Source: Parasponia andersonii (Eukaryota > Streptophyta > Magnoliopsida > Rosales > Cannabaceae). Taken from it: a DNA stretch of 64,000 nt. Under the pieces are notes generated by a model. The model had not been told where the DNA came from. It searched no databases and worked only from the letters and a program-made list of their open reading frames with translations. Both the position numbers and the translations under genes were made by a program. The DNA is taken from the NCBI GenBank assembly GCA_002914805.1, contig JXTB01000021.1, positions 1,750,246-1,814,245 of the forward strand, written 5' to 3'. Position 1 is the first letter of the stretch. Each line of letters begins with the position of its first letter. Shown in pieces: positions 12,340 through 24,662 of this stretch.

Positions 12340-13000
12340 TGATAAAAATGACAAAGTTGTTCATTATTCCAAGCATGCTCGATCTTTTCTCATTCAGTAC
12401 GAGCTAATTTGTATGTCGCAAGTCGAATGATAGTATCAATAACATATGGTCCTTTCCAAGAAGGTCTAAATACACCAACATTGTGCTCTTTAGTATTAGG
12501 GAGAACTTGTTGAAGAACAAAGTCGCCAACTTCAAATTGTTTATTTTTTTACTTTAGAATGTTAATATCGAGCTATGCATTATTGGTATGATGCAATTTG
12601 CAATTGAGACTGCTCGCGCATTTCTTTCAGAAGATCGAGCTTAATTCTTATCAATGCATCATTCTGATCTTGCTCATAAGTAGATCGTGGTATGGAGCTC
12701 GTACCAATTTCAACTGGCACCGTTGCTTCAAATCTGTAAGCTAAAAGGAATGGACTATCTCTAGTAGTGGTTTATTGAGTGGTGCGATATGTCCACAATA
12801 CTTCGGGAAGTACCTCTGGCCAAGCTCCCTTATGTCCTTTCAACTTCATCTTTAGGTTATGTTTAAGTATCTTGTTTATAGCTTTGACCTGACCATTAGC
12901 TTGTGGGTTAACGACAGTGGAGAAGCTTTTCTTGATGCCCAAGTTATCACAGAAATTGCGAAATTCATTCCAGTCGAATTGCTTCATTTAATAAACTTTC
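12340..13000 (-). mobile_element. Ty3/gypsy Tat-like integrase fragment
   Basis: Minus-strand translation gives the C-terminal half of a retroelement integrase. It begins at FRNFCDNLGIKKSFSTVVNP (around 12,960) and continues through ANGQVKAINKILKHNLK, WPEVLPEVLWTYRTTQ, FEATVPVEIG and a basic C-terminal region with FLER/GPY-like residues to about 12,370. The HPQANGQxExxNK and LWAYRTT signatures are characteristic of plant gypsy integrases, and the overall wording best fits the Tat/Ogre group. The fragment is broken in places and no LTRs or other domains are attached. Confidence 0.8.
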
Positions 13001-13608
13001 TATTACTTTGTTTCCCATAGAAAAGATGATCAATGCAATACAGCACATATAATCTGTGTAAAAAGCTTTTCATTTAAATTCAACTAGCACCGGCAGTTGG
13101 TTTCCTTTTTTGGAGCCTTCGAAATAGATATTAGCTAGTGATTAAGTGGGCTTCCTAATATTTATTTGGTTAAAAATGAAAGAGACGCAAAAGAGACACC
13201 CCAATATCCCAATACTCTAATACTCCAAAATGTTGTAATAGAAATACATTAAAACTTTCTTACTGTACATATTACGTGAGGAAAAATAATGGCTTTTTCC
13301 AGCTGCCAAAGCTAATTCATAACTCAAATTTCTTTTTCTTTTTTTTTTTTTTTTGTCGAGTAGAAGATGAGTCCATTCAGAATCCATTTCAAAAACATGG
13401 TGTACTCTTACCGTAGTATATTTCTTTTCTTACATGCTGCATTTTATTGTGGATTATTTTCTTATCTGTTAAATAAAATTCTCTCTTTCGGCATATGTTG
13501 ATTACTCTGTGAACTCATATTAGCTCAATCTTGATCGATAAAATAGAGTAATATTCGGACTTCCAATTATACAACAATAAACCTGTGGAATTATAAAAGG
13601 AGAAAATG
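13001..13608. other. Intergenic AT-rich sequence
   Basis: No coding similarity or RNA gene is visible. A poly-T run lies at about 13,329-13,354. Confidence 0.5.
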
Positions 13609-14070
13609 GCACGAGTATGACCAACTTGGGCCGAAATGACTTTTTTGTAATTTTTTGAAAATGACATTTTCTGAAAGGTCATTACCATGAAAAAACTATT
13701 ATTTATGATATTTTTAGAAGCTTTTCATAGTCAAGAATAAGAAGAAGTTTTTTCTGACTTCCAAAAAATGCCATTTTTATACAAGTTCACGAAAAAATCA
13801 TACTAGCCTAAGTTAGTGAGAAAATGTCATGAATAGGACTAACTTGAACCAAAATAATTATTTTTTGTGCATTTTTCTAAAAATGACATTTTTAGAAGTG
13901 TCAATAACTTATTGATTATAAGTTACAAGCTTCTTAATCTGGGACTTTTTCATAGCCAAAAAGTTTTTCACCAAAAGTCAAAACGTTCTTCAGACTCCTA
14001 AAAATGTCATTTTAAAACAATGCACAAAAAAGTCATTTTGGCCTAAGTTAGTCCTACTCACGTCCCTTTC
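13609..14070. repeat. Twin fold-back (MITE-like) repeats
   Basis: Two adjacent units (about 13,609-13,832 and 13,832-14,070) each start with GGACTAACTTGGGCC-like sequence, followed by AAATGACTTTTTTGTGCA, and end with the reverse complement. Each can fold into a long hairpin with arms of about 100 bases, and the two units resemble each other. I see no transposase and no clear target-site duplication. The structure fits a non-autonomous DNA element that inserted twice or was duplicated. Confidence 0.65.
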
Positions 14071-15892
14071 CCCAAGTTAGTCCTAAGCTGCTGCAGAGCC
14101 CAATATTGAGGTCTAAGTCGAGATTTTCTTCCGCGTTTTGTTGGCCAAGATTGTTGCAAGTGACTTGATTGTGCTCTTTTGTAAGTCACGGTCTTTAAAT
14201 TTTCAAATTGGCTTCTAAAATAGGCGAACGAATATATAATTCAATGAAAGAACCATGTTTTTGTCATTTTTTCTTCCTGAAACGGTGATTTGAAAATTCC
14301 ATTTATATATGTGGATTAACATTGATTACTTTCTATAGTATGATGTATGTTAATTTTGATCTTTATGTCTACTAGTTAGAGCCTTCAATTGATCCTCTAA
14401 AAATTATCTTTCTTATAGTGTTCTTGGCACAATTTTGGGAATTAAAAACAAATCAAAAGACACGACTAATGCAAAATGAAAATAAGAGGAGAGATGCATC
14501 TGGTTGAAGCTAGAAACAAGTTGATTAAACCTCACATACAACACATTAATTGCCTATAAATATCGTAAATTTTGTCAATTTATAATAAAATCTGTCAAGT
14601 TTCTCGACAGCTTTACAAGTAATCTAGGAAATATTGTAATTGACAGTTACACATAAAAAATTGGCCTGAAATCTCATGATTTTTATATTATTATGCAATG
14701 TTTATTGGCTCCTAAGAGTGTTTACGAATAAAGATATAGCATCTATAATTACTGAACTCTGTAACTTTTTCACGACAAATTTGTGCTAGAACTTTGAGTA
14801 AAAAAGACCTGAAGAATTCTAAAAATGCCATAATCCTTAGTCTTTGCAAAGTTGAACGGATATTTCCTCCAATAATTTTAAATATCATGGTCACTTTATG
14901 ATGCATTCGCTGAAGAAGCATTACTTAGTGGACATGTTTATTTCATATAGATATATCCATACAAGAGATACCCAAGAGACATTGTTAAATTTGCAAAAAT
15001 ATTATACTTCAGATACCTTTTCCCCATATAACCCAACAAACAAATAGCAAAAAAAAGTGAGGAAAAAAAATCGTTTAACACATTTTTGGCGTATGCGTCC
15101 CTTAAAATATTTGAAGGGAATTTTCCGGCTCCATCAATGCGTCCCTTCAAATATTTTGCATCCCTTAAAATATTTTCCGGCTCTGTCAATGCATGACAAT
15201 GGAACCTTTTACGTACAAGCTTGAGATGGTATTTAGGACATATTTTTTCTAAGGTCCATTTTTTTTTTTTAACTAGACATTAATTCTAATGCATGTATAT
15301 ATCAATACATATATATATATATAGTCACATAATGAAATCGAGTTTACCCAGATTTTGAACTGATTCTAGAGCAGAAAAGCCCACTGAAATCATTTTGGGA
15401 AATACGAGATTTTTTTCCTAATAAAAAAAGGGGATAAACAGAGACTTTCTTTTGATTTTTGCGCTAACTCTTAAGTTCTCTCCCCTTTGATCCACCATTA
15501 TGAGATTGATATAATGCTTAAGAAATAAAACAAATTGTAGAGTACACAAACTACAAACAAATGTAGATCAAGCCAAAATGGAAATTCTTTTCACAAGAAC
15601 AAAAAGCTAGTATGGTACATATGGGCTGGATTTGGCTCCTAATACAATTATTCACAATGGCAAGTGTTTTTAAGTTCATTGCTTTAACCCAAATATCATC
15701 TTCTATACTTGGAAGTGTTCTTCTTGAATACTATGAATGCATTTACATTTTAGTGGCACCAGGAAATCTTTAAAGACTACCTTAATCCAGTTGCCTTTCT
15801 CACTCACAGAACCTATGGGTGATAGTTTAGCCTACCCAAAAGTCCCCCCCGGACGAAGCGGGATGATGTTTAAGGTGACGATCATCCTGGTT
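14071..15892. other. Intergenic region downstream of the syntaxin-like gene
   Basis: No gene is supported. It contains a locally repeated block (15,096-15,190, listed separately), a TA run near 15,310 and AT-rich filler. The 3' untranslated region of the syntaxin-like gene, if the tentative last exon is right, lies at its right edge. Confidence 0.4.
15096..15194. repeat. Short tandem or interleaved repeat
   Basis: The words GCGTCCCTTAAAATATTT, TTCCGGCTC and TCAATGC recur twice to three times within 100 bases, with one internal partial inversion (AAATATTTGAAGGG against CCCTTCAAATATTT). It is a small local rearrangement of unknown origin. Confidence 0.6.
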
Positions 15893-18800
15893 TTAGGCCA
15901 TTCCTGCCGTAGGAACAGCTCCAATACCTGCAGATATGCAGATGGCTAATATCATTTTGACCCAGATAAAATTTAAAACAATGTTTTTAGTGGCATTAAG
16001 AACTTCTGATATTCAAGTACAACAGTAAAGAAAATGTACTATATGCTTTTCAAGTTTTTCCCTTGTGCATTACCATAGCAGTCAATAAAAAAACTTCACC
16101 ATAAGATGAGCATTTTTTAACCTGCAACAGTATTCAAGACCTTTTTTCAAAATAAGAAATTAAAAGCCATAAATGCAATACAATTACCAGTCATCTCTAT
16201 ATGAATTCTGATGCAGCAAAAGAACAGCTTGATCTCAATTTGAATAAAGTAGAAATGGTACTGCACAGAGATAACCATTGATTAGTATAGCATTTTCCAG
16301 GGGGGAAAACAGAACAAAAAGAAAAACAAAGTTTCTACAAGTACCATAAATTAACAACAATATCAAATCTAAGATTTAAAAATAAGTCCTCATCAAGGAA
16401 GAATATTATTTTAATATACAATAAAGGCAATATTTAGTATAAAATGCCAGTCTTATGAATCAAAACTATAAATTTAGCTATCTATAAGACTTTTGCATGT
16501 CTTACTATTCCGTCATCCAATCAAATGTCTGAACTAGAACTATTCATCTATGCAGTAGCAACATCAGATGGTATACAAGAATGAGAATCAATCTTCTCCT
16601 AGAGAAGTCGATGCAGTGGAAATGAGAGTAATTTTATCAGATCTTATAAGGAGAGAAAAAGTTTGGGGATGAAGAACATACTGTCCTCCCGACCATTCCA
16701 AGAGGTCGCTTGAAGGAATACAGAGAATAATAAGTAATAAGCATGTCTAGATCTCCCAGTTATAAACACAACTAAAAGAAATCTGCACACTCATGATGGT
16801 AAAAGGATTAAACATTGCAACTATGTTTCACATTTTTTTTTTTGGCCAATTGGTGCTGGCTCAATTAGTCTGGGACTTAGGGGTGTGTGTGAGTGTGAGG
16901 GAGGAGTCATGGGTTCAAGTCCCAGGGGTGACAAATAGGTGTAATTTTTCTCTTTTTTTTTTTGGTTTTGCAACTTTTAAAAGGGAAAATCATAAAGGTT
17001 AAATATTCAAAGCAAGTAAAACGACCTAAAGACTAACATTAAGTAATTCATTTTCTAGTATAAAGTACTACTTGTTGACTATGAATGTTCAAGAAAATCA
17101 AAAGCTCACCAATCAAAAAGATAGTCAGCATTAAGGCGAGTGTAACTTGAACAGAACAACCATATTGTATGCGAGGTGGATTATGCAATTGCCTCTGTGA
17201 CCCGCTAACCCGACCAAAAAGCTGCAGAACATACATATACATGTGAAATTTCCCATCGAGAATACAGCCTGCACCCCATTTTCCCACCCCAGTGATGGAG
17301 GAAAGAGAACAACGTTCAAATCAGGCGATGCCCTTTTCTTTTTTCTACTAAACCCCTGGAGAATATAGGAAGAGTGACCTTTTTCTCTTTAAAACAGATA
17401 TTATATACTATTTTCTATTTCAAATACATAAGAATTACCTGGTTCAACAGATTAAATGCTCCATTTGCCTGGGAATGTTCTGCACACCTTTTCTTCCAGA
17501 AAACAAGCTTGGACCCCTTTTCTTTTGGTGTGCTCTCATATTCCGATATCAATTTGTTTCTGTCTTCATCTTCATCTGCAATTACAATCTTCAAAGTACC
17601 AAAGCTTGGTGTACTCCATGTTCTTCTTGTATTAGCTGTTCTGTCTGCTTGACAAATTATATCGTTCCTTGATTCCACCATTTCATTTCCTTCCAGTTCC
17701 ATGGCATAATTTACATCATTTTTCATAGTCAATTCGTCTTTAACACATACTATTTCATCCAAGGAATCTCTTTGGCTGGAAGTATTAGGTTGAAGGTATG
17801 CATCTTTTCCCTTAATAAGATTTTCCTCAAGGGTGCTTTTCTTGGAAGGTCTGAGCTCTACAGATTCGTCTTTGGCACTTTGCACGACTTGGGAAGTTCC
17901 AGAGAGAAATGCTGCTAAATCATCACGTTCTTCTTCATCTAGGTTTACCCATCTAAGAGGCTGTTTTCCGTCTTCAAGAAATGATTCTCTCAATGCTGCC
18001 TCAACACGGGAAATTTGGCTTTCAATGGCTGCAATGAATTGACTATGTCTAGCAGTTGAATGATCATCACCACGATGTCCATAGCTCGATCTGACAGCCC
18101 TCTCAAACTCCTCTAACTAATCAACATTCACAGTACACAATACACATAATTACTAAATATGAAGAAAAATCCCAGCTTGAGTTGCATGGAAATTAAACCA
18201 AAACCAAGTTCTTCATTATAAATGGTGAGATAATGAGTAATATGAAAACAAAGTAGACTTTTACAATGCATAAGATTCAATATCTGGTCCAAATTCCAAA
18301 AAAATAAAAAATAAAAAAAAGGTAAAACTCCAACCCCCCCCACCCCCCCCCCCCCAACAAAAAAAAAGAAACAGTAGTGCAAATTTGTAATCGTTTTCTA
18401 CTCCCGCAAGTTTATAAGCATTTGGCAACCACGTGGAAAGTATCACTCATGACACTGAGATGGTTGACCGTTTAGATAATAAATAGAAGGTCAAAACCAG
18501 AAATAAGTGATATGTTAGAATGGAATTAACTTACCTGCCATTTAGCAGTGCCTAAAGCCGTTTGCAGCTCTCTACAGAGCTCATCAAGATTCTCCAATGA
18601 TGGTCTTTCTCTCCTCTCTCTAACCCATGTCCTGTATGCTGATTCCATTCTGAGAAAATAAAAAACAGCAACAAAGTTATGTTTAATTCCAATTCTAATT
18701 AAACATACTAGCAGTAATATATTCCACTAAAACGATAATTGGCAAGAAAGGGTGTGTAATGAAGCTATGGAAACAGTCTTAACCTCTACTTACAATTACG

Positions 18801-19534
18801 CATCACTGATTCAAAAAGACTCCAATGACACATAATAATTCCATTACTTAGAACCGAATGGAGAACAGAGATTCAGTTTTATCATTTTCTCAAGTTCAAA
18901 ACACCTGCCAAACTCTTCCTTCCTTTTGCTCCATTTTCTCAAGAATTAATAAAGGTAAATAGATCCACTAACTCATACCAAGTTTTCACATCGAAGAAGA
19001 AACCAATAATAGCTAGTTAAAAGATACCAGAAACCAATAATTAATACGAAAAAAGGAACCACATCAGAATTACCATTTGTATAGTACTATCAAAACAAAC
19101 TCAATACATGAAGAACAACCTTCTACCAGTACAAACATGCATACACAAACACATACGACAGGTTCCATTATTTATCCCAATAAATCTACAGCAAAACTAA
19201 CACCAAACATACTCAGCTACAACATATCATACATAAAGAATAATAATCAATAATTCCAAATCCTCAAGACAACCCAGAAAAAAAATGCACACCAACCAGT
19301 TACCTCCAAAATCCCATAAATGGACACCATTAAGATACCCATCTGCAGATTCTTACAGCTTAGTACATGAAACGATTAAAACTAGCCAAAAAGTCAAAAA
19401 CAATCCATACCCATGTAACCAAAAACCAACTAAAAACAGAAAAGAGCTTACATATCAGCAGATTCTTGAACCTCCTCCGCCGCGGAAAAGAAAGCGTCTT
19501 TTTGCCATAGATCAAAGCTATTCGCCACCAACAT
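15893..19534 (-). CDS. Syntaxin-6 N-terminal-domain (t-SNARE-like) membrane protein
   Basis: Spliced minus-strand gene. Exons: 19,534-19,452; 18,649-18,535; 18,116-17,439; 17,221-17,110; tentatively 15,927-15,893. All junctions are GT..AG and the phases join, giving about 340 codons. The start is the methionine of MLVANSFDLWQKDAFFSAAE. Residues about 5-105 form the helical syntaxin-6 N-terminal domain (AYRTWVRERRERPSLENLDE, then LEEFERAVRSSYGHRGDDHS). The middle is acidic and low in order. A hydrophobic segment (residues about 314-335, VQVTLALMLTIFLI) forms a C-terminal membrane anchor. I see no standard SNARE heptad motif, so a direct fusion role is uncertain. The family (Arabidopsis At1g27700-like) is expected at Golgi/endosomal membranes by analogy to syntaxin 6. 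The last exon is the weak point: without that splice, the reading continues in frame to a stop at 17,048. Confidence 0.85.
16833..16975 (+). mobile_element. tRNA-derived SINE in the last intron of the syntaxin-like gene
   Basis: An internal RNA polymerase III promoter can be read. Box A-like TGGCTCAATTAGTCTGGG lies at 16,857-16,874 and box B-like GGTTCAAGTCC at 16,912-16,922, about 38 bases further on, as in a tRNA-derived head. T-rich stretches lie on both sides (16,833-16,843 and 16,951-16,963). The body is short, and no clear target-site duplication was found. It is inserted opposite to the host gene's direction. Confidence 0.6.
18321..18367. repeat. Homopolymer C/A tract in an intron
   Basis: A C-rich run (about 18,332-18,356) followed by an A run. 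The Gly- and Phe-rich minus-strand frames across it are artefacts of composition. Confidence 0.85.
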
Positions 19535-20300
19535 CTTCAACCCCAAAAACCCACTAATTATTTCTCCCAAACAACCAAAAATCCAAACCCGTCCGAGCTT
19601 TTGAACCAATCCCCCCCCCCCAAAAAAAAAAAAAAAAAAAAACAGGTTGGGAAAAATTTTATTAATGAAAAAAAAATGGATCAGCTGCTCGGAGGAATGG
19701 ATTTTCTCGTGGCTTTCTTTTTTTCTCTCTCTACCCTCTTTCTCTTCTGTGGCAAGAAGAAGCAAACGAAGGAAGAGAGAGAGAGAGAAAGCTTCACCAC
19801 AGGAAGAGAGAGACGTATCAGCTATGCTTCTCTCTCTCTCCCTTCTTTTTCTTTCCCACACTGTTTTTTTTTTTTTTTTTTTGGCTGAGAAGGGAAGGAA
19901 GAAAGAATTCTTAGTCGAATCTGCTGTTACGGTCTCAGCAAAATGTTATTGTATTCAGCCCAATCACCGTTCTCCACATTAACCAAGGTGGTGCTTTTTG
20001 AAAATGGTCCGATGACGTGGAGAGCCATGATTGTTTGGATTTTTATTCTTTTATCCAGTGGTGATTATAGTGGATTAGTAGAAGAAGAGCGAAGTCGGCG
20101 GTGGTTGTGGTATCGCTGGTGGGCTGCCCATTTCGCTTCCAACCAATTTTAGTGATTCATTGTTGGCCACTTGCCAGCTCAGTGTGAATTGTGGGTCCCT
20201 TTATCCACCGAATGCATTGATTTATGCTTGTAATAAAATACGAATAAACAAATTCATTTCCATTTCTTTGGTCCAAAAAAAAATTCACAGTCGTAGTAAA
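19535..20300 (-). promoter_or_regulatory. 5' leader and promoter region of the syntaxin-like gene
   Basis: This stretch lies immediately upstream of the start codon at 19,534. It contains an interrupted A/C homopolymer (19,611-19,641), GA/CT-rich microsatellites (19,760-19,850) and a T run (19,864-19,882). CT/GA-rich 5' leaders are common in plant genes. I could not fix a TATA box or the transcription start. Confidence 0.4.
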
Positions 20301-23130
20301 TAAATAAGCAATATTAAGGCAGTTATTGGTCAAAATTACTCCTAGGGTAGTTGGGTCTTTCTCACTTGTTACATACTTTACATTACCGCATTGATATTGT
20401 GTGTGTTCTTATAGAAGTCCGAAACTTATTAGCTGGTAAAAATATAAAATAATGAAGGAATTTTGTAATAATAACTGGCTAAGTTTAGCAATATTTCTAA
20501 GGTCGTTAGTTTTAACTTTTAGGTTTACAGTTTTATATTTGGATAAATAGTACCATTAGCCTCTGCTTATTACCATTTTGAAATATTAGTCTTTAATTTT
20601 TATTTTTTGACATTCAAATACCAATATTTTTCTTTTTAATATTGACACATTCCATTTAAAATTGAGATAGAATCCATTTAAATAAGAAAAATTTTACACT
20701 ATTAATCTTTATTCTTTAAATTGTTTGATGGTTTGACCCCTATTTTTTTTTTTGGCATTCATATATCCACTAATCACTTTTTTTTTCTTTTTTTTTCCCC
20801 GCTAAAAGCATCCACCAATCACTTGGATATGCATGTTATGACAGGATGCTTCAGAACCAATAAAGTTTAAATTTAGATGATGATTTCTTTTTAATTTTAA
20901 TTAATAAAAACTTGAAAATAAATTGATATTAGCTACATGGTCACTATTATTTGAGCAATGTTATAAAGCATGGGTAGTATTTAATTACCATATAATATGA
21001 CAATTTATTACTAAAAGATTATAAATAATAAATTAGCTCGACTCCAATTGACATATAATTATAATCATTTAAAGATATATTTTCACATCATATAGTATCA
21101 GACCCATATCAGACCCCATATGTACCAATAGGATTATTTTTATTATTTAGTCCAATTAAACACTCTTTTACTTTTATAAAGATATTCAAATATACTACAA
21201 GACTGTAGTTGTGGTAATCATTACTGTTTCAATAAAAAAAAATAAAAAATTGAGATCCGTTATTGTCTTAGCGTTTACTTGAACAATTTAGTATAGATAT
21301 TTATTTGAACAATATTTATGTACGAAAGTGTCCAACAACTCAACATTATTATATGAGCAAACTATATAAGAACTGTTTCTGCAAATTAATAAACTTAAGT
21401 GTGTATATGGCTTATACATTTTAATTTTAGGGGAAAAAAATTGTAGAGGGAAAGAAAAGAATGTGAAAAAGATGATATTTCTAAACTTCTCACGCTTTGT
21501 CATTTTGTATCCCACAAAAATAATCAAAACATTATTTGACTGATTATGTGTTATTTTATTTTACTTTTTTTTTTTCTTAAAGAAAGAAACTTATTTGATA
21601 GTGAAAAGGAATCTTGCGCTAGTGCAACATGCATATGAGATATCAATTATCAAGTAAAGAATTTCTTTGTATCAAGGAGTAGACCAATATAATACAAGAT
21701 ATAAATAGTTGGGAACTAGGAATTTGTTCGGAACAATTATCGTATAATATTGATGATAGACATTTGAAACGAACGGAGTAGGAAGGAAACAGGTAAACAT
21801 CATCCTATATTCATTGCCAATTTGTGACGTCTCTATTAACCACCCGTTTTTTCTCTTCTTTTTTTTTTTGTAAAATATTAATTGTCGATTTAATTTTTCT
21901 AAATATTGAGTTTAATTAATAATTTCTATTTATTAAAAATTTTAAAAAATAACTTCTCACTCTAAAAGTTGAAATCTTAACTTACTACTCAATTCTAATT
22001 TTATCCTACACATTGAACTAATCCTAATAGACAACCACGTGTTTAACCATAATTCTTTGCCACATTTTTTTTTTCTGTATTTTGGAGATGAATTCCTTGT
22101 GCCACTTATTTGAGAAATTTCAACTTTCATTTTCTTTTGAAGTAATTTTCTTTTTTTTTTTTTTTCGTGAATCTCAATAGAATGTAGAAACTTTGTTGAA
22201 TATAATTTTTTTATTCTACCAAAACTCAAACTTCTTTCTTCCTACATATTTATGCGCATCTGATGAGTTTTTAAAATTATTGAGCTAATTGTAATTGACA
22301 ACCCTTTTATACTCCTTCGAAGAAGAAAAAAATTATATCTCAATAATTACTTTATGTACGTGTGTGTATTTTTTTTTTCAAAAGAAAATTAAATATGTTA
22401 TTAAACAAAAATATATATTAAATATGTCTAACAACAACTAATCAAACACTATGTAAAAAGAGCACACTATGTTAGTAATGAAAGCTTCCTTCTTTTTTAT
22501 AACTCCAATTTCCCGTGAATACTCTCTACCGTGGATACTGCTTAGGAGAGATCCTTTGGCAGGATTCTATTTTCATTTTGTTTTTATCTTTGTTTAATAA
22601 TCATTCTTCTTATGAGAAGATAAATTTTGGTTCTTTATCATTATTTTGTCCTACTTTTTGTATATGAGTTTAGTTCCTATCTGAAATAATAAAGGCGATA
22701 AAAATTAATATGTGTTACTATGTCTATCAAAAGAGCAACTCAGGTGGTGCATAATGTTTTTGCAAAAATTGAAGCTTATAGCCTTAAATCTCTTCTCTAT
22801 GAAGTAGAATGCATTGACACTTGTTCAATGTCTCATTAAGATCGTCCTATACTGGTGAATATATTTTACTTATTTTTCTTTAACGACGTAGTTAACAATG
22901 TATTTATGATGAAATTTTATATGATTCCCTTAGTGTTATTTTACGAGATAAGGATGTGCTTATTAGCTTGGTTGGAGAAACCTTTCTTCTATGGGAATCT
23001 GTTACTAAAAAAGTTTCTGCTTGTTTAAGAGCATGATTTTTTTTTTCTCTAGTATATATATATATATATTTATATATANTGACGTTAATCATATTCTCAA
23101 TTGCATTATTTTTAAGTAAATTTTTTTGAG
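20301..23130. other. Intergenic AT-rich region
   Basis: No gene, RNA gene or element with readable protein is supported in these 2.8 kb. There are many T runs and a TA tract with one undetermined base at 23,079. Confidence 0.5.
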
Positions 23131-24662
23131 AAATTAGATCAAATATACGTCATAATATATATATTTTAGTCTTTATGCTCTCTTCAATTAAAGTTTATAA
23201 AATATGTATATATCATGTGAAAAGTCATATTTATCCCTAATAATCTATACGTTTCTCTTCGCTTTAACCTTCCAAGTCTCTATGCTTTTTTGGTATCCTG
23301 ATTATTTAAATTAGCAGTCATTTGAGGAGCTGAAATTGTAAGATAAAAAAAGAATAAAAGAAAATAAACGAAAACAGATAAATAAAAAAAGGAGAAAAAC
23401 GAATTTGATAAAAAAAAAAAAAAAACATAGTTCTCATCTCCCACATTGCGGTCAAACTCATCATTACTCTCTCTTCTTTCTTCATTCTTCTCTACTTAGT
23501 TATGAATATAGTTTCAAATAGCATATTATCAAATTTTGAGATATTACGAGGTAATTTATGTGTTGAAAAATCATTTTGAAATTAATTTTTGTGAGTTTTA
23601 ACAAAAAATTGTAGTAATTTTTGATAGTTTTTCGATGATATTTCGATGAAAATTATATTTTCAGTAAAATTTTGATGAAAATGGTATTTTTGATAATTTT
23701 CGATACAATTTTGATGAAAGTAGTATTCTCAGTAATATTTTAATAAAGTGGTATTTTTTTTATTATTTCAATGAAAGTGGTATTTTGATAATATTTCGAT
23801 AAAGTAGTATTTTGGACTGAATTTCGATATAATTTCGATGAAGTGGTATTTTCGATAAAATATTATCAGAAATACTACTTTCATCAAAAATTATATCAAA
23901 TTTGTATAAAAATGCCACTTTATTAAAATATTACTAAGAATACCACTTTTATCAAAATATCATCGAAATTGCATCGAACTTGCATTGAAAATTATCAAAA
24001 CAATGCCAGTATCGATATAAAACTGAGAATACCACTTTCATCGAAATATCACTGAAATTGCATCAAAAATTCATTGAAATGACATAAAAAATTATCAAAA
24101 ATACCAATTTCATCGAAATTTTACTGAGAATTTAATTTTCATCAAAATATTATCAAAAAATTATCAAAAATTATCCTGATTTTTATGTTAAAACTCACAA
24201 AAATTAACCTCAAAATGTTTTTTTTAATATATAAATTTACTCATATTATCTTGAAATTTGATAATATACTATTTTAAACTATACCCATAATTAAGTGAAT
24301 AAGAATGAAGAGAGAAAAAAAGGAAATGATAAATGTGACAGATGAGAACGAGGTTTTCTTCTAAAATTCTTTTTCCTCTCTTTTTTTTTTAGTGATATTT
24401 TCTCGTATTTTTCCTTTTATTCTTTTCTAATTTTACAATTTCAGCTCCTCATACGACTCTTAACTTGAAGAATCGAGATACATAGAAACATAGAGGTACG
24501 TGGGAGAAGAGATTTCAGCTAGATTTAAGAGAAGAGAGACATCTAGTTTATTGGAAATAAATATGACTTTTTAGGTGATACATGCATATTCTATAAATTT
24601 TTTATTAAAAAGATTATATAGACCAAAATGAGCCTATTATGATGCATATTTTATCTACTTTT
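23131..24662. repeat. Long palindromic fold-back element (about 1.5 kb)
   Basis: The right half is an imperfect reverse complement of the left half. The outer ends pair as TAGATCAAATATACGTCATAAT (near 23,135) with the complement of ATTATGATGCATATTTTATCTA (near 24,636). Inner landmarks pair too: AAAAGTCATATTTAT; GGAGCTGAAATTGTAA against TTACAATTTCAGCTCC; and GTTCTCATCT against AGATGAGAAC. The centre falls at about 23,890. The inner 600 bases consist of degenerate repeats of a TTTTCGATGAAAGTGGTATT-like motif in both orientations. No coding frame is present. It is best read as a non-autonomous fold-back DNA transposon or an inverted duplication. Confidence 0.85.

Noticed and set aside
15737-15949. 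Plus-strand 70-codon frame
   Set aside because: No family resemblance; it overlaps the tentative last exon on the opposite strand.
16857-16922. Possible tRNA gene from A and B boxes
   Set aside because: The boxes fit, but no cloverleaf with acceptor stem can be drawn; a SINE head explains it better.
17374-18042. Plus-strand frames over the syntaxin-like gene
   Set aside because: They are shadows of exon 3, which has a consistent family match and splice sites on the minus strand.
18128-18446. Overlapping minus-strand frames rich in Gly and Phe
   Set aside because: Produced by the C/A homopolymer tract in an intron of the syntaxin-like gene.
19601-19982. Plus-strand frames with Lys, Ser and Phe runs
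   Set aside because: They lie over homopolymers and GA/CT microsatellites in the gene's 5' leader and have no family resemblance.
23640-24130. Regular short repeats that could suggest a CRISPR-like array
   Set aside because: The repeats vary in length and sequence, occur in both orientations and form the core of a palindrome in a plant genome; there are no uniform spacers and no cas genes.
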